A DNA stretch of 64,000 nt from Chelativorans multitrophicus (GCF_011317445.1 NZ_JAAAPL010000002.1:62001-126000); one strand, 5' to 3'. Shown: positions 8,035 through 16,647, counted from the first letter of the stretch. The notes: generated by a model from the letters alone, not told the origin. Numbers and translations: made by a program.

Positions 8035-8862
8035 ATGAAACATGCCATCGAGGAAATGACGTTCGTCGAATTCCGGGAAGCGGCCAAGCACGATCCCGTG
8101 ATCATCATTCCCCTGGGCAGCCAGGAAACTCAGGGGCCGTGCAATCCCATGGGGGACTTCATGCTAGTGCGGCGGCTGGCGAACGAGGTCGCGTCGCGAA
8201 CGGGCTGCCTGGTGGCGCCGACCGTTCCGTTCGGCTTTGCCGACTGCTTCAGCACCGTGCCTGGTGGCATTCAAGTTTCGCCCGAAACCTTCATGAGCCT
8301 TGTCCGCGACGTGCTGCTGTCGTTTCTGAACCATGGGCTCAGGCGGCTGGTCATCATGAACGGTCATACCGGGAACAGCGCTCTTATAGATTTGACGGTC
8401 CGGCGCCTTAGACAAGAGCGCGGAGCGCTGGTGCCCTGGATCAATATATGGCCGCTGGCTTCGACCGGACGCCGAAACGAGGCGCACGGAGCGAATGCGG
8501 GACAGGCGACCGGGCACGGGGCCGACCCGATCGGTTCCGTGTACGAATACTACTATCCCAACCTCACCCGGCGAGAGCTGGCGACGACCGAGGGAACGGG
8601 TAAAACCTTTTTCGGCCTGCCGACGAGCGGATTGCAGTCGGTCGACCTGGCGGGGACTCCCGTCCATCTGCCAGTACGGGTCGACGATCACTGCGATTAT
8701 GTCGTGGGCGGCGATCCGTCGCTCGCCAATGCTGCGGCGGGAAGGATCTTTGCCGATTTCATCGTGGCCGAGTTCAGCAAGCTTGTCGAGCACGTGGCCG
8801 GCCTGCCGGCGGAGCAGCTGGTCGAACCGAAGCCGTCGCGGGTGGGAGGCACGGGTGCCTGA
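8035..8862 (+). CDS. Creatininase-family amidohydrolase with an altered metal motif
   Basis: The 275-residue protein follows the creatinine amidohydrolase (MftE/creatininase) pattern. A PLGSQETQG motif is followed by Asp41, an NGHTGN motif with His111, and a TGHGAD segment. In the usual E-x-H-G motif the His is replaced: Glu31 is kept but position 33 is Gln. The remaining ligands appear intact, so the metal site may be shifted rather than lost. The family opens small cyclic amides or trims peptides. It lies 9 bases after the monooxygenase and overlaps the aminotransferase start by 8 bases. The substrate is unknown. Confidence 0.85.
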   Translation: MKHAIEEMTFVEFREAAKHDPVIIIPLGSQETQGPCNPMGDFMLVRRLANEVASRTGCLVAPTVPFGFADCFSTVPGGIQVSPETFMSLVRDVLLSFLNHGLRRLVIMNGHTGNSALIDLTVRRLRQERGALVPWINIWPLASTGRRNEAHGANAGQATGHGADPIGSVYEYYYPNLTRRELATTEGTGKTFFGLPTSGLQSVDLAGTPVHLPVRVDDHCDYVVGGDPSLANAAAGRIFADFIVAEFSKLVEHVAGLPAEQLVEPKPSRVGGTGA

Positions 8863-9712
8863 CGATTCACGCGTGGTTTATGTCAATGGCGATTACGTCG
8901 CCGCCGCAGAAGCGAAAGTCTCCGTATTCGACCGCGGATTCTTGTTCGGCGATGGGATCTACGAGGTTACGGCCGTCGTTGATGGCCAGCTTGTGGACAG
9001 CGACGCCCATCTGAGCCGGCTGGCCCGATCCGCACGGGAAATCGGCATCTCGCTTCCCTGGACGGCAGCCGAGATCGAATCCGTCGAAAAACAGTTGATC
9101 GTGAAGAACGGCCTGCGCGAGGGCCTCGTCTATCTTCAGGTAACGCGCGGCATCGCCGACCGGGACTTCAACTATGGCTCGCTCGTGCCGAGCATTGTGC
9201 TGTTCACTCAGAAGAAATTACTTATCGAATCGCAAGCGGCCGCGCAGGGTATTGCCGTCAAATCTGTTCGCGATCTTCGATGGGCGAGGCGCGATATAAA
9301 GAGCGTGTGCCTTCTCCCGCAGGTTCTGGCAAAGGCCCTTGCCCGGTCCGAGGGATGTGCCGAGGCCTGGATGATCGACGAGAATGGACTTGTAACGGAA
9401 GGTGGGTCGTCGACGGCGTATATCGTGAAGAATCGCAGGATCTTTACGCGAGAGAATTCGCAAGCAATCCTGCCCGGCTGTACCCGTGCGTCGCTCCTTC
9501 ATCTGAGGCGACATCACGCCGTTGAGGTCATTGAACGTTCTTTTTCGCTCGAAGAGGCTTATGCCGCGGATGAAGCGTTCATAACCAGTGCCTCGTCTTT
9601 CGTAACACCTGTCATATCAATCGACGACCGCCGGATCGGCGAAGGTAAGCCCGGCGCGGTCACAAAGGCACTGCGGGAAGCTTACATCCGGTTCGCGCGT
9701 CGGGCCACATAG
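8855..9712 (+). CDS. Class IV PLP aminotransferase, D-amino-acid transaminase type
   Basis: I start this gene at GTG 8855, because a GGGAGG ribosome site lies 5 bases upstream (8844-8849); longer in-frame extensions run through the creatininase gene. The 285-residue product has the fold IV signatures: VSVFDRGFLFGDGIYE at the N terminus, the catalytic Lys149 in RRDIKS, and the EGGSSTAYIV phosphate-binding segment. The DIKS motif points to D-alanine/D-amino-acid transaminases rather than branched-chain ones. In the operon it could remove the amino group of a D-configured or racemised product. It is the last gene of the run. Confidence 0.88.
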   Translation: MPDDSRVVYVNGDYVAAAEAKVSVFDRGFLFGDGIYEVTAVVDGQLVDSDAHLSRLARSAREIGISLPWTAAEIESVEKQLIVKNGLREGLVYLQVTRGIADRDFNYGSLVPSIVLFTQKKLLIESQAAAQGIAVKSVRDLRWARRDIKSVCLLPQVLAKALARSEGCAEAWMIDENGLVTEGGSSTAYIVKNRRIFTRENSQAILPGCTRASLLHLRRHHAVEVIERSFSLEEAYAADEAFITSASSFVTPVISIDDRRIGEGKPGAVTKALREAYIRFARRAT

Positions 9713-10145
9713 GCAGTAGGACAGAAGGTACACGGCCGCCATCGCCCCAGAGTCCCAGCATCAGCTGCCGACGCCGCTTCGCTGTGCCGAGAGTTGAGTC
9801 AGAGTTCGTGTTGTTAGCCTAGGTTCCTGACCTGCAGGTTTTGGCGCGATCAGCGGTACTTTTGATAAATGACATTCCGTGACCACTTCAATGGGGAGCG
9901 CCGATTCTGCTCGGCGACGTGCCGAGCCCCCTCGAGCCGCCGTCCGGCTGCCGCTTTCATACGCGCTGTTCGATCGCCCGGGATGTCTGCCGAAGAGCCG
10001 TGCCGGAATAGCTAGAGATCGACTCGGGACATCGCGTCGCCTGTCATGCGGCGACTTTTCGCTGGCTCTAGCACAATCTCGGCTCTCCCTACCGCTTCCG
10101 GATCGGAAGGGAGGTCAACGAAAAGGGCGTTGGATTTAAACAAGG
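9713..10145. other. 433-bp stretch with no supported gene
   Basis: This lies between the aminotransferase stop and the convergent GntR gene. The only ORF of note is an 86-codon frame on the + strand (9879-10139) with no recognisable domain, Arg-rich composition and no ribosome site. I found no convincing terminator hairpin with a T-tract. It may contain remnants of an earlier gene. Confidence 0.4.
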
Positions 10146-10883
10146 TCAGACTGCCACTTTGCCGAGAGATGCAAACGGCCCTGCCTTTTGCTCGATAGAT
10201 GCCTGATTTATAAGAAAGTCACGGGTCTTGCCGATGTCCAGGACCATGGCGGATTGCGCAGCCTCGGGGTCCTTTTTCTTAAATGCATCCTGCAGAAGAC
10301 GGTGGCCTGAATTGTCCCAAAGGTTGTTTGGAGAATTGAACGAATAATACATGGTCGGCCCGCAACGAAGCCAGAGTGATTCGATTATCGGCATCAGGAC
10401 CTCTGAATCGGCGGCCTCGTATATGGTGAAGTGAAATTTCTGATTCAGGCGTAGAACTTCGGTCATGTTCATCGCCTTGAGGCTCTTTAGGAGAGCGTCG
10501 TTGATCTCCCTCAGGTCGCGTACGATCGATGGTCCAACGGTTTCGCAGGCAATTCGCGTTGCAATCGCTTCGATTGATAGTCGTATTTCAAAGATTTCCT
10601 TTAGTCCCTTGGCGGACAGCTTCGGGACACGAACAGATCCATTTGGCAGTTCTTCCAGCGCATGGGCGGCGACGAGCCGGTTAAGGCTTTCCCGGACGGG
10701 CATAGCGCTTGTACCCAAGCTTGATGCTAGCTTTCGCAGACTGAAAACGTGGCCGGGAAGGAAAACTCCGGACATCAAGGCGTCTTTCAGATTTGCGAGA
10801 ACCTGATCTTGAACAACCGATCGCGACCGCTTTGGATGTTCGGACGACGGGGCCTCCCCAGCGAGATCTCCCAGTTTGTTCAT
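10146..10883 (-). CDS. GntR-family regulator, FCD type
   Basis: The product of about 245 residues has an N-terminal GntR winged helix (SLRKLASSLGTSAMPVRESL, with the characteristic VRE-LNRL turn) and a C-terminal all-helical FCD ligand domain. The domain has an RLSIEA segment and FH-IYEAADS, where His and Asp residues usually bind a metal and a carboxylate ligand. I start it at ATG 10883, since the family rarely extends further. An in-frame GTG at 10994 would add 37 residues without family similarity and would place the start inside a palindrome. It faces the seven-gene operon and may be a second regulator of it. Its base composition is visibly more AT-rich than its neighbours. Confidence 0.85.
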   Translation of the reverse strand: MNKLGDLAGEAPSSEHPKRSRSVVQDQVLANLKDALMSGVFLPGHVFSLRKLASSLGTSAMPVRESLNRLVAAHALEELPNGSVRVPKLSAKGLKEIFEIRLSIEAIATRIACETVGPSIVRDLREINDALLKSLKAMNMTEVLRLNQKFHFTIYEAADSEVLMPIIESLWLRCGPTMYYSFNSPNNLWDNSGHRLLQDAFKKKDPEAAQSAMVLDIGKTRDFLINQASIEQKAGPFASLGKVAV

Positions 10884-10971
10884 AAGGGCTTCCCTATCAC
10901 CTGTGGTGCAGCCAATTGTATTCCGCCTTATGACATGTTCCCGAAAACTTCGAAATAGCCGATTGACAATG

Positions 10972-10996
10972 TCGTGATTAGTTACTGTGATCACGA
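10972..10996. promoter_or_regulatory. Palindrome TCGTGAT-N11-ATCACGA upstream of the GntR gene
   Basis: A perfect 7-bp inverted repeat with an 11-base spacer lies 89 bases upstream of the chosen GntR start. Size and position suit an operator of the GntR protein itself. This is seen in the sequence; the function is inferred. Confidence 0.4.
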
Positions 10997-11179
10997 TTAG
11001 GGACTGATGAGCGAGATGATAACGGGCCAGTTGCCGAGATCTCGACTGTCGGGCATGCCGTGCTCTTCAAGGTATGCTAACCGGTGTTATTCCTCAGGCG
11101 CGCGCCGGCTGAGACCACGTCCCGGTGCGGGGAACTCGGCGAAATCATCCGCGCGTTATGACGGGCCTGACCGTTGCTG

Positions 11180-11471
11180 GCTTGTCCTGAGGATTTCAGA
11201 AGGGGTTCGAACCGCGTGATCATGATCGATCGGCATTTGCCGGATCGGGGGTCGCGGCCACCGCTCTCGTCATTCCCGGTTCGTGTCTTGCATCGAAGCG
11301 CGTCCGTCAACAACGGTATCGCCAGTATCGATGAACTGATTGCCGGAAAAGTCACGGCAGCAAACAATGTTGACGGTCGGTTCCACCTTTACCGTGTCGG
11401 CGATGCCGTCTCCAGCCGGAACATTCCATTCGGCCATATTGGATTCGCTGCGGATCTGCCGCTCCCTTTAG
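11180..11471 (+). pseudogene. Decayed C-terminal fragment of an NADH:flavin oxidoreductase (trimethylamine dehydrogenase/OYE-type)
   Basis: One frame reads GRFHLYRVGDAVSSRNI, which matches the final NAD(H)/FAD-domain motif of the trimethylamine dehydrogenase branch (YRIGDAVSSRNIHAAI in relatives). An extra C near 11426 breaks the frame. Removing it restores HSAILDSLRICRSL and a TAG stop at 11469-11471, exactly the family's expected C terminus. Upstream sequence is degraded in several frames and only the tail survives. It is evidence of gene loss beside the operon. The left boundary is approximate. Confidence 0.55.
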
Positions 11472-11913
11472 AGCCTCTGCGGAACGAACGTCGTCACCGG
11501 CGCTCGGGTTTATACCAACGCTCGGGAAGGTTTGAGCCGCACGGAACTCGAAGGAAAAGCCAGTCGCCTCGATCAAGGTAAGTATGCCCAATAAATCTAG
11601 CACCGTCCTTTATGACGGCTGAAACCGATCTTGTTGCCGCTGCTCAGAGCGTTCCCGATGCATCGGTTACAATTCAACGGCTAGGGACGTAATCTCCGCG
11701 TCCGAAGGCTTTGGTGCATTACCTGCTGACCTAAAGGCGGGATGGAATGCGGCACGTGCTAAACCGGCCGGATACAGATGACCGGCTGCCATACGGCTTG
11801 GCCTTAAAGGATTTGATTGTGCGGCCCGCGAAAAAACTTCAGCCCAAGGCTATCGTGCTGGAACTCGCCAAGGCAAGCTCACATCTAAATACCTAAAGTC
11901 GCAGGGAAAATTT
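11472..11913. other. Gene debris up to the tRNA 3' end, no intact gene
   Basis: About 440 bases contain several short open stretches of 26-38 codons in different frames with ordinary coding-like composition but no intact domain and no ribosome site. No integrase gene or clear attachment repeat is present. It looks like eroded coding DNA. Confidence 0.45.
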
Positions 11914-11990
11914 TGGTAGCGGAGGAGGGACTCGAACCCCCGACACAAGGATTATGATTCCTCTGCTCTAACCAACTGAGCTACTCCGCC
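11914..11990 (-). tRNA. tRNA-Met (CAU), elongator type
   Basis: The reverse complement folds into a full cloverleaf. The acceptor is GGCGGAG/CTCCGCT (one G-U), the D arm is GCUC/GAGC, the anticodon stem is GAGGA/UCCUU with loop AUCAUAA (anticodon CAU), and the T arm contains GUUCGAGUC. CCA is encoded at 11914-11916. The overall sequence fits alphaproteobacterial elongator tRNA-Met rather than the initiator (which lacks a 1-72 pair) or the lysidine tRNA-Ile2. Its 3' end points to the accessory block on the left. Confidence 0.95.
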
Positions 11991-12171
11991 CCAAGGTTCA
12001 GGGCGTTGCGCGCCCTGAACTCGAAGTCGGGCGGATATAAGGTTGCATGTTGAATGGTGTCAAGCGTCTGTGTCGGCGTCTTTTCCATTTCCTTCGTCAC
12101 ATCGCCGCGTGGGGTTGAGTTGCGTCGCCAGCACCGATATGTGTCCGGCGAGCAAATCGTGTGAAGATTAG

Positions 12172-13164
12172 ATGAAGCTGCGTGTCGCCGTTCTTGGGTG
12201 TGGGTATTGGGGGGCGAACCACATCCGCACACTGAAGTCGCTCGGCGCTCTCTACGCCGTTTCCGATGCCAATCGCGCAAGGGCGGAAGGGTTCGCCAGC
12301 GAACAGGAATGCCTCGCGATCGATCCTGACGATCTTTTCGAGAACCGTGAGGTGGACGCGGTCGTCATGGCCTTGCCGCCGCAGTTTCACGCCGAAAATG
12401 CCATCAAGGCCGTGCAGGCGGGAAAGCATGTGCTGGTGGAGAAGCCGATTGCGCTCACAGTTGCCGACGCGGAGCGGGCCGTCCGGACCGCGCGCGATGC
12501 AGGCCGCGTCTATATGGTCGGCCATGTGCTGCGGTTCCATCCTGCCTTCGAAAAACTGAAGGCCCTCATCGATGCCGGTGAATTGGGGGATGTCCGTTAT
12601 ATCCATTCGCACCGGCTCGGTCTCGGCAAGTTTCACACGGAGAACGACGCGCTTTGGGACCTGGCGCCGCACGACCTCTCCATGATCCTCGCCATTACCG
12701 GCGCGCCGCCTGTCGAGGTGCGAGGGGAGGGGGCGGCCCTTCTGGATCATCTGAGCGATTTCGCCCATCTCCATATGCGCTTTGAAAGCGGGCTTAGGAG
12801 CCATCTCTTCGCCTCACGCCTTAATCCCTATCGCGAGCGGCGGCTTACCGTCGTCGGCAACAAGGCCATGGCTGTGTTCGACGATGTCGAGCCGTGGAGC
12901 CGGAAGCTTGCGATCTACCGCCATGCCATATGGCAGGACAGCGGTCAGTGGGCTTTCACCACCAATGAGCCCACCTATGTGCCCGTGGAGGAAGGCATGC
13001 CGCTCACGCGCGAGCTCGAGCACTTTATGGATTGCGTCGAGAACAACAGGGAGCCTCGCACCACGGGCGAGGAGGCCATCGAAGTGCTCCGTATCCTCAC
13101 CGCCGGTACCATCGTGCACAGCCGCGACACGGGCGATTTCCTGGACACACAGGCCGGGCAGTAG
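12172..13164 (+). CDS. Gfo/Idh/MocA-family NAD(P)-dependent oxidoreductase
   Basis: The 330-residue protein has an N-terminal Rossmann fold (VLGCGYWGANH, residues 7-17), the family EKP motif (VLVEKPIAL near residue 92) with the catalytic Lys, and a C-terminal alpha/beta substrate domain. The GYWG and HRLGLGKF features resemble the branch that oxidises sugar nucleotides such as UDP-GlcNAc derivatives (WlbA/WbpB), which would suit cell-surface polysaccharide synthesis. No glycan genes lie nearby, so the substrate stays open. It is transcribed alone, away from the tRNA gene. The gap of 245 bases after it holds nothing I can identify. Confidence 0.85.
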   Translation: MKLRVAVLGCGYWGANHIRTLKSLGALYAVSDANRARAEGFASEQECLAIDPDDLFENREVDAVVMALPPQFHAENAIKAVQAGKHVLVEKPIALTVADAERAVRTARDAGRVYMVGHVLRFHPAFEKLKALIDAGELGDVRYIHSHRLGLGKFHTENDALWDLAPHDLSMILAITGAPPVEVRGEGAALLDHLSDFAHLHMRFESGLRSHLFASRLNPYRERRLTVVGNKAMAVFDDVEPWSRKLAIYRHAIWQDSGQWAFTTNEPTYVPVEEGMPLTRELEHFMDCVENNREPRTTGEEAIEVLRILTAGTIVHSRDTGDFLDTQAGQ

Positions 13165-13409
13165 GACATCCTTTTTCCTCCCGGTCTGAAGAGCCGATGG
13201 CCGCGCGCTTCATCCTTACCAAGCCCGGCTGTTTCCATCTGGCCATTACAGGAGAAGCTGGGAAGCGGAGCCTCTTGCCGGAAAGCTGTGGCGTAACAGG
13301 GAGGAGCATTGCCCAGAGCATAGGCGCCTTCTGGCACGCGGAAAGTCGATGCGAGACCCGTCTGCCAATCACAGTTCAACCAACTCGAAGCGGGCTGCCG
13401 GGCCCTTTT

Positions 13410-14585
13410 TCAGGCCGGGATCTTCTCCAGGCGGGAGAGCAGGGCTTCGGCGTCGGCGCACCGTTCGGAGCGCTCGATAAAGCCGCCGCCAAAGACGCGT
13501 GCGTCGTTCCGGTCATCCGAATAGAGCACACAGGCCTGACCAGGGGCGACGCCTGTTTCACCCTCATGCAATTCCACCCAGGTCGAGCCGTCCCGATTGT
13601 GCAGCGTCGCAGGCGTCGGCGGGCGCGTTGAGCGCACCTTTGCGAACAGGTCCATTCCGTTCGCCGGCAGTTCCTCGAGCGGAAAATCGCCCAGCCAGTT
13701 TACCTGGCGCAGGATCAGCCTGCGCGTCTCCAGCGCCTCACGCGGGCCAACCACGACTCGCGCGTGCTCTGCATCAAGATGCACCACATAAAGCGGCTCG
13801 CCGGCGGCGATCCCAATGCCGCGGCGCTGGCCGATCGTATAGTGCAGGATGCCCTCATGGCGGCCGAGCACGCGCCCGTCGATATGCACGATATCACCGG
13901 GGCTTGCCGCGCCCGGCTTGAGCTTGGTGATCACGTCGGAATATTTGCCGCGCGGCACAAAGCAGATATCCTGGCTGTCATGCTTGGCGGCAACGGACAG
14001 TCCCATTTCTTCCGCGATCGCCCGGACCTGCGGCTTCGACATGCCGCCGAGGGGAAAGCGAAGATAGTCGATCTGCTCCTGGGTGGTGGCGAACAGGAAA
14101 TAGCTCTGGTCCCGGTCGGCGTCCACTGGGCGGTAAAGCGCCCGATGCGCTCCATTGGCGCGGGAGCGGATGTAATGGCCGGTGGCGAGCGCATCCGCGC
14201 CGAGCTCGCGCGCCGTCTCCAAAAGATCTGAGAACTTGACGGTCTGATTGCAGGCGACGCAAGGGATAGGCGTCTCGCCCGTCACATAGCTTTCGGCGAA
14301 AGGATCGATGACGGCCTTGCGGAAGCGCTCTTCATAATCGAGCACATAATGGGCGATGCCCAGGGTCTCGGCGACGCGCCGGGCATCATCGATATCCTGG
14401 CCCGCGCAGCAGGAACCCGCGCGGTGCACGGCGGCACCATGATCGTATAGCTGCAGGGTGACGCCTACGACCTCATAACCCTCCCGAGCCAAAAGGCCCG
14501 CGACGACGGATGAATCCACGCCGCCCGACATGGCAACGACGACGCGCGTCGCTTCAGGGCGTCCCGGAAGGTCAAGGCTGTTCAT
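13410..14585 (-). CDS. mnmA: tRNA-specific 2-thiouridylase MnmA
   Basis: MnmA thiolates U34 of tRNA-Lys, -Glu and -Gln using ATP and persulfide sulfur. The 391-residue protein shows the PP-loop [15 protein letters not shown] (about residues 15-29), the first catalytic Cys in PCVACN, and the second Cys in [11 protein letters not shown] central [10 protein letters not shown] motif and a C-terminal beta-barrel follow. I start it at ATG 14583-14585 (MNSLDLPG), as the upstream in-frame extension lacks similarity. It is convergent with the oxidoreductase and divergent from sciP. Confidence 0.95.
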
Positions 14586-14736
14586 AGGCAACAATCCAAT
14601 CTGCTCGCGGGCTAAATGGCAACGAGGCGAGACAAGGTCAAGATGCGCGGCGAAGCACGGGATTTCCAACGCGGGCGGAAGTGCTTCGCATTTGAATCAA
14701 GATGCGGCTCAATTCCTAACGCGGGATTCATTTCCG

Positions 14737-14773
14737 TTACCTTAGCATTACCAGGCGTTTAGGCAAATATTAA
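14737..14773. promoter_or_regulatory. Two CtrA-like boxes upstream of sciP
   Basis: TTAC-N7-TTAC (14737-14751) and TTAG-N7-TTAA (14759-14773) each resemble the CtrA consensus TTAA-N7-TTAA with one or two changes. They sit 52-88 bases before the sciP start. CtrA control of sciP is established in Caulobacter; binding here is inferred. Confidence 0.55.
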
Positions 14774-14824
14774 AAGCTGCGGCCTTATTGTCGCGTTGAG
14801 GTCTTGGTTAGTGTAGAGAGTACG

Positions 14825-15100
14825 ATGACCGATCTGGTTCGACCGCGCGTGAAATATGTTATCGGGCCTGATGGCAGCCCGCTGACGATAGCCGATTTAC
14901 CGCCGTCCAACACGCGCCGTTGGGTCATCCGCCGTAAAGCCGAAGTGGTGGCGGCGGTCCGCGGGGGCTTGTTGAGCCTGGAGGAAGCATGCCAGCGCTA
15001 TCGCCTCACCGTGGAGGAATTCCTGTCCTGGCAAGCGTCTATTGAGGAATATGGCCTTCAGGGCCTCAGGACTACGCGCATCCAGCAATACAGGCATTAG
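14825..15100 (+). CDS. sciP: SciP (DUF1153), small CtrA inhibitor
   Basis: The 91-residue protein is a helix-turn-helix protein of the DUF1153 family, with the conserved N-terminal RPRVKYVIGPDGSPLT, the TRRWVIRRKAEVV helix and the LSLEEACQRYRLTVEEFLSWQ segment. In Caulobacter SciP binds CtrA and blocks transcription of CtrA-activated genes in G1. I start at ATG 14825 (MTDLVRP); an upstream start at 14804 would add seven non-conserved residues. Its stop codon overlaps the stop of the convergent beta-lactamase by 4 bases, so the two transcripts must run into each other. Confidence 0.93.
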   Translation: MTDLVRPRVKYVIGPDGSPLTIADLPPSNTRRWVIRRKAEVVAAVRGGLLSLEEACQRYRLTVEEFLSWQASIEEYGLQGLRTTRIQQYRH

Positions 15101-15969
15101 TTCAGATCGGCCATTTCCGAGGCGATCTCGCCGATCTCCCTGAAGATTCCGTCGCGTTTTGGGGCCGGCAATTGGGGTGCTTCGAGATAGGCGGAAACAA
15201 CCAGGGTGGCGCCGCTGCGAGCCCAGGCGACGGCGATATCGCTCGCCACGGTGCTGCCCGTGCCCGTTTTGTCCCCGACGGTCCAGCCTGCGGGAAAGCC
15301 AGCACGCAGCCGCTTGTCGCCGGTTTTGCAACCAATCAGCCAACCCGCCAGGCGCTGGCGGGAATTCGGCGACAGGGCGTCTCCAAGAACGACCGATCGA
15401 AGACTGCCCAGCATGGCCTCAGGTGTCGTGGTATCGCGTAGGTCTCCGGGCGGCACATCGTTCAGTTCCGGTTCCCAACGGTCCAGCCGCGAGACCTCAT
15501 CACCCAGGGAGCGGAAAAACGCCGTCAGTCCCTTAGGCCCCCCCAAGCTCTCCAGCAGAAGATTTCCGGCGGTGTTGTCGCTCATGGTGACCGCCGCCTC
15601 GCAAAGCTCCGCAAGCGTCATGCCCGGACCGTCCGCATGATTCTTGGTTACCGGCGACCAGAAGATCAGTTTTTCCCTTCCGTAGGAAATGCGGCGGTTC
15701 AGATCCTCCTTGCCGGCATCGGCGCGCGCCAGAACCGCTGCTGCGGCAAGCGCCTTGAACGTGCTGCACATGGCAAAACGCTCATCGGCGCGATGCGTCG
15801 CCTTCAGCCCCGTTCGTGTGTCGAGAATGGCGACGCCCAACCGACCGCCTGATCTCTTTTCCAATGCGGCAAGACGCTCGCTTGGCGATCGCGGCGCCGA
15901 AGCTCGGACGGAAGCCGTGCCCATGGTAAATAAGGCGGAGGTGGCGAGCAGGGCACGTCTGGAAATCAT
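15097..15969 (-). CDS. Class A beta-lactamase
   Basis: The 290-residue serine hydrolase has all class A motifs: the active-site Ser69 in CSTFK, SDN (Ambler 130), a WEPELND omega loop with the general-base Glu (Ambler 166), and DKTGTG (Ambler 234). An N-terminal SRRALLA twin-arginine-like signal peptide with an ASA cleavage region directs it to the periplasm. The Cys before the active Ser (Ambler 69) is present, but position 238 is Gly, so no carbapenemase-type disulfide forms. The setting inside the cell-cycle block and the ordinary composition suggest a resident chromosomal enzyme. No LysR-type ampR regulator is adjacent. Confidence 0.93.
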   Translation of the reverse strand: MISRRALLATSALFTMGTASVRASAPRSPSERLAALEKRSGGRLGVAILDTRTGLKATHRADERFAMCSTFKALAAAAVLARADAGKEDLNRRISYGREKLIFWSPVTKNHADGPGMTLAELCEAAVTMSDNTAGNLLLESLGGPKGLTAFFRSLGDEVSRLDRWEPELNDVPPGDLRDTTTPEAMLGSLRSVVLGDALSPNSRQRLAGWLIGCKTGDKRLRAGFPAGWTVGDKTGTGSTVASDIAVAWARSGATLVVSAYLEAPQLPAPKRDGIFREIGEIASEMADLN

Positions 15970-16190
15970 GAAAACAATCCTCTCCGGTGCAATCAGACAA
16001 AGTGCCGGGGAGAGAGAACAGCGTTCAGGGCAAATTTAGGGCGATGGAGCGCCGTCGCGAAACGCGACTGTGAGCCAATGGAGAGCCGGAAGAAAAAGCA
16101 TAATTGAGGGTTTCAACAGGAGCCGGAAGGGGGGCAACGGCTTCGCTGCCGAAGCCGATATCCGTCCGTTAGAATGCTGTTTCGTGCGGC

Positions 16191-16559
16191 TCAGCCCGCC
16201 GCCACCCGTGGTGCGCCATCGCCGCGCCGGCCGTCGCGCGTTTCCAGCGCCTCGGCCTTGCGAAGCTCGGCTTCGGCCTCGGCCAGATCAAACAAGGCCT
16301 GCTCCCTCTGCTGCACCAGCTCAGCCTGTGAGATCCGCAGGTTATCGCGGCGCAGCCGCGCCGCCTTGGCAAAGGTGGGATAGGCAAAATGGTTCTGGTC
16401 GGTGATGCCGGCCTTCGCCTCCTCGGCGGCGACCTGAGCGTCCAGCTCGACGGCCATCCGCTCGAATTCGGCAATCATCGTATTGAGCTGGTCGATGCGC
16501 CGGCTCCTCTCGTTCACCTGAAATTGTTTCAGTCGAACCAGGTTCTCACGTGACTTCAT
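16191..16559 (-). CDS. fliJ: Flagellar export protein FliJ
   Basis: The 122-residue protein is almost entirely coiled coil, rich in Arg, Gln, Glu and Leu, and its length fits alphaproteobacterial FliJ. It begins MKSRENLVRLKQFQV and carries the RRIDQLNTMIAEFE heptad region. FliJ is a chaperone-like part of the flagellar type III export apparatus that works with the FliI ATPase. fliI is not adjacent in the window. Its position divergent from ctrA is as in other Hyphomicrobiales, which supports the call despite low sequence complexity. I use the second start (16559); an in-frame ATG five codons upstream is possible. Confidence 0.75.
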   Translation of the reverse strand: MKSRENLVRLKQFQVNERSRRIDQLNTMIAEFERMAVELDAQVAAEEAKAGITDQNHFAYPTFAKAARLRRDNLRISQAELVQQREQALFDLAEAEAELRKAEALETRDGRRGDGAPRVAAG

Positions 16560-16647
16560 CGCGAACTCCCACAAAAACGCGTACGCATGCCCTTGCCCGG
16601 CTTTTTCCCTGCCGTTTTTCGGCGGAGATCCTCTTCACGAGCACATT

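Noticed and set aside
2800-8862. Treating M24 and creatininase genes as a creatinine to creatine to sarcosine pathway
   Set aside because: The M24 protein keeps all five metal ligands, unlike creatinase, and the creatininase motif is altered; the lyase, C-S lyase and monooxygenase do not fit creatinine use.
9879-10139. 86-codon ORF in the gap after the aminotransferase
   Set aside because: No recognisable domain, no ribosome site and Arg/Pro-rich composition. I describe the stretch as unassigned.
11914-11990. Reading the CAU tRNA as tRNA-Ile2 (lysidine)
   Set aside because: Stem sequences fit elongator tRNA-Met; the alphaproteobacterial tRNA-Ile2 has different acceptor and anticodon stems.
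15097-15969. Beta-lactamase as a recently acquired resistance gene
   Set aside because: No insertion sequence, integron or composition shift is visible, and the gene fits into a core locus.
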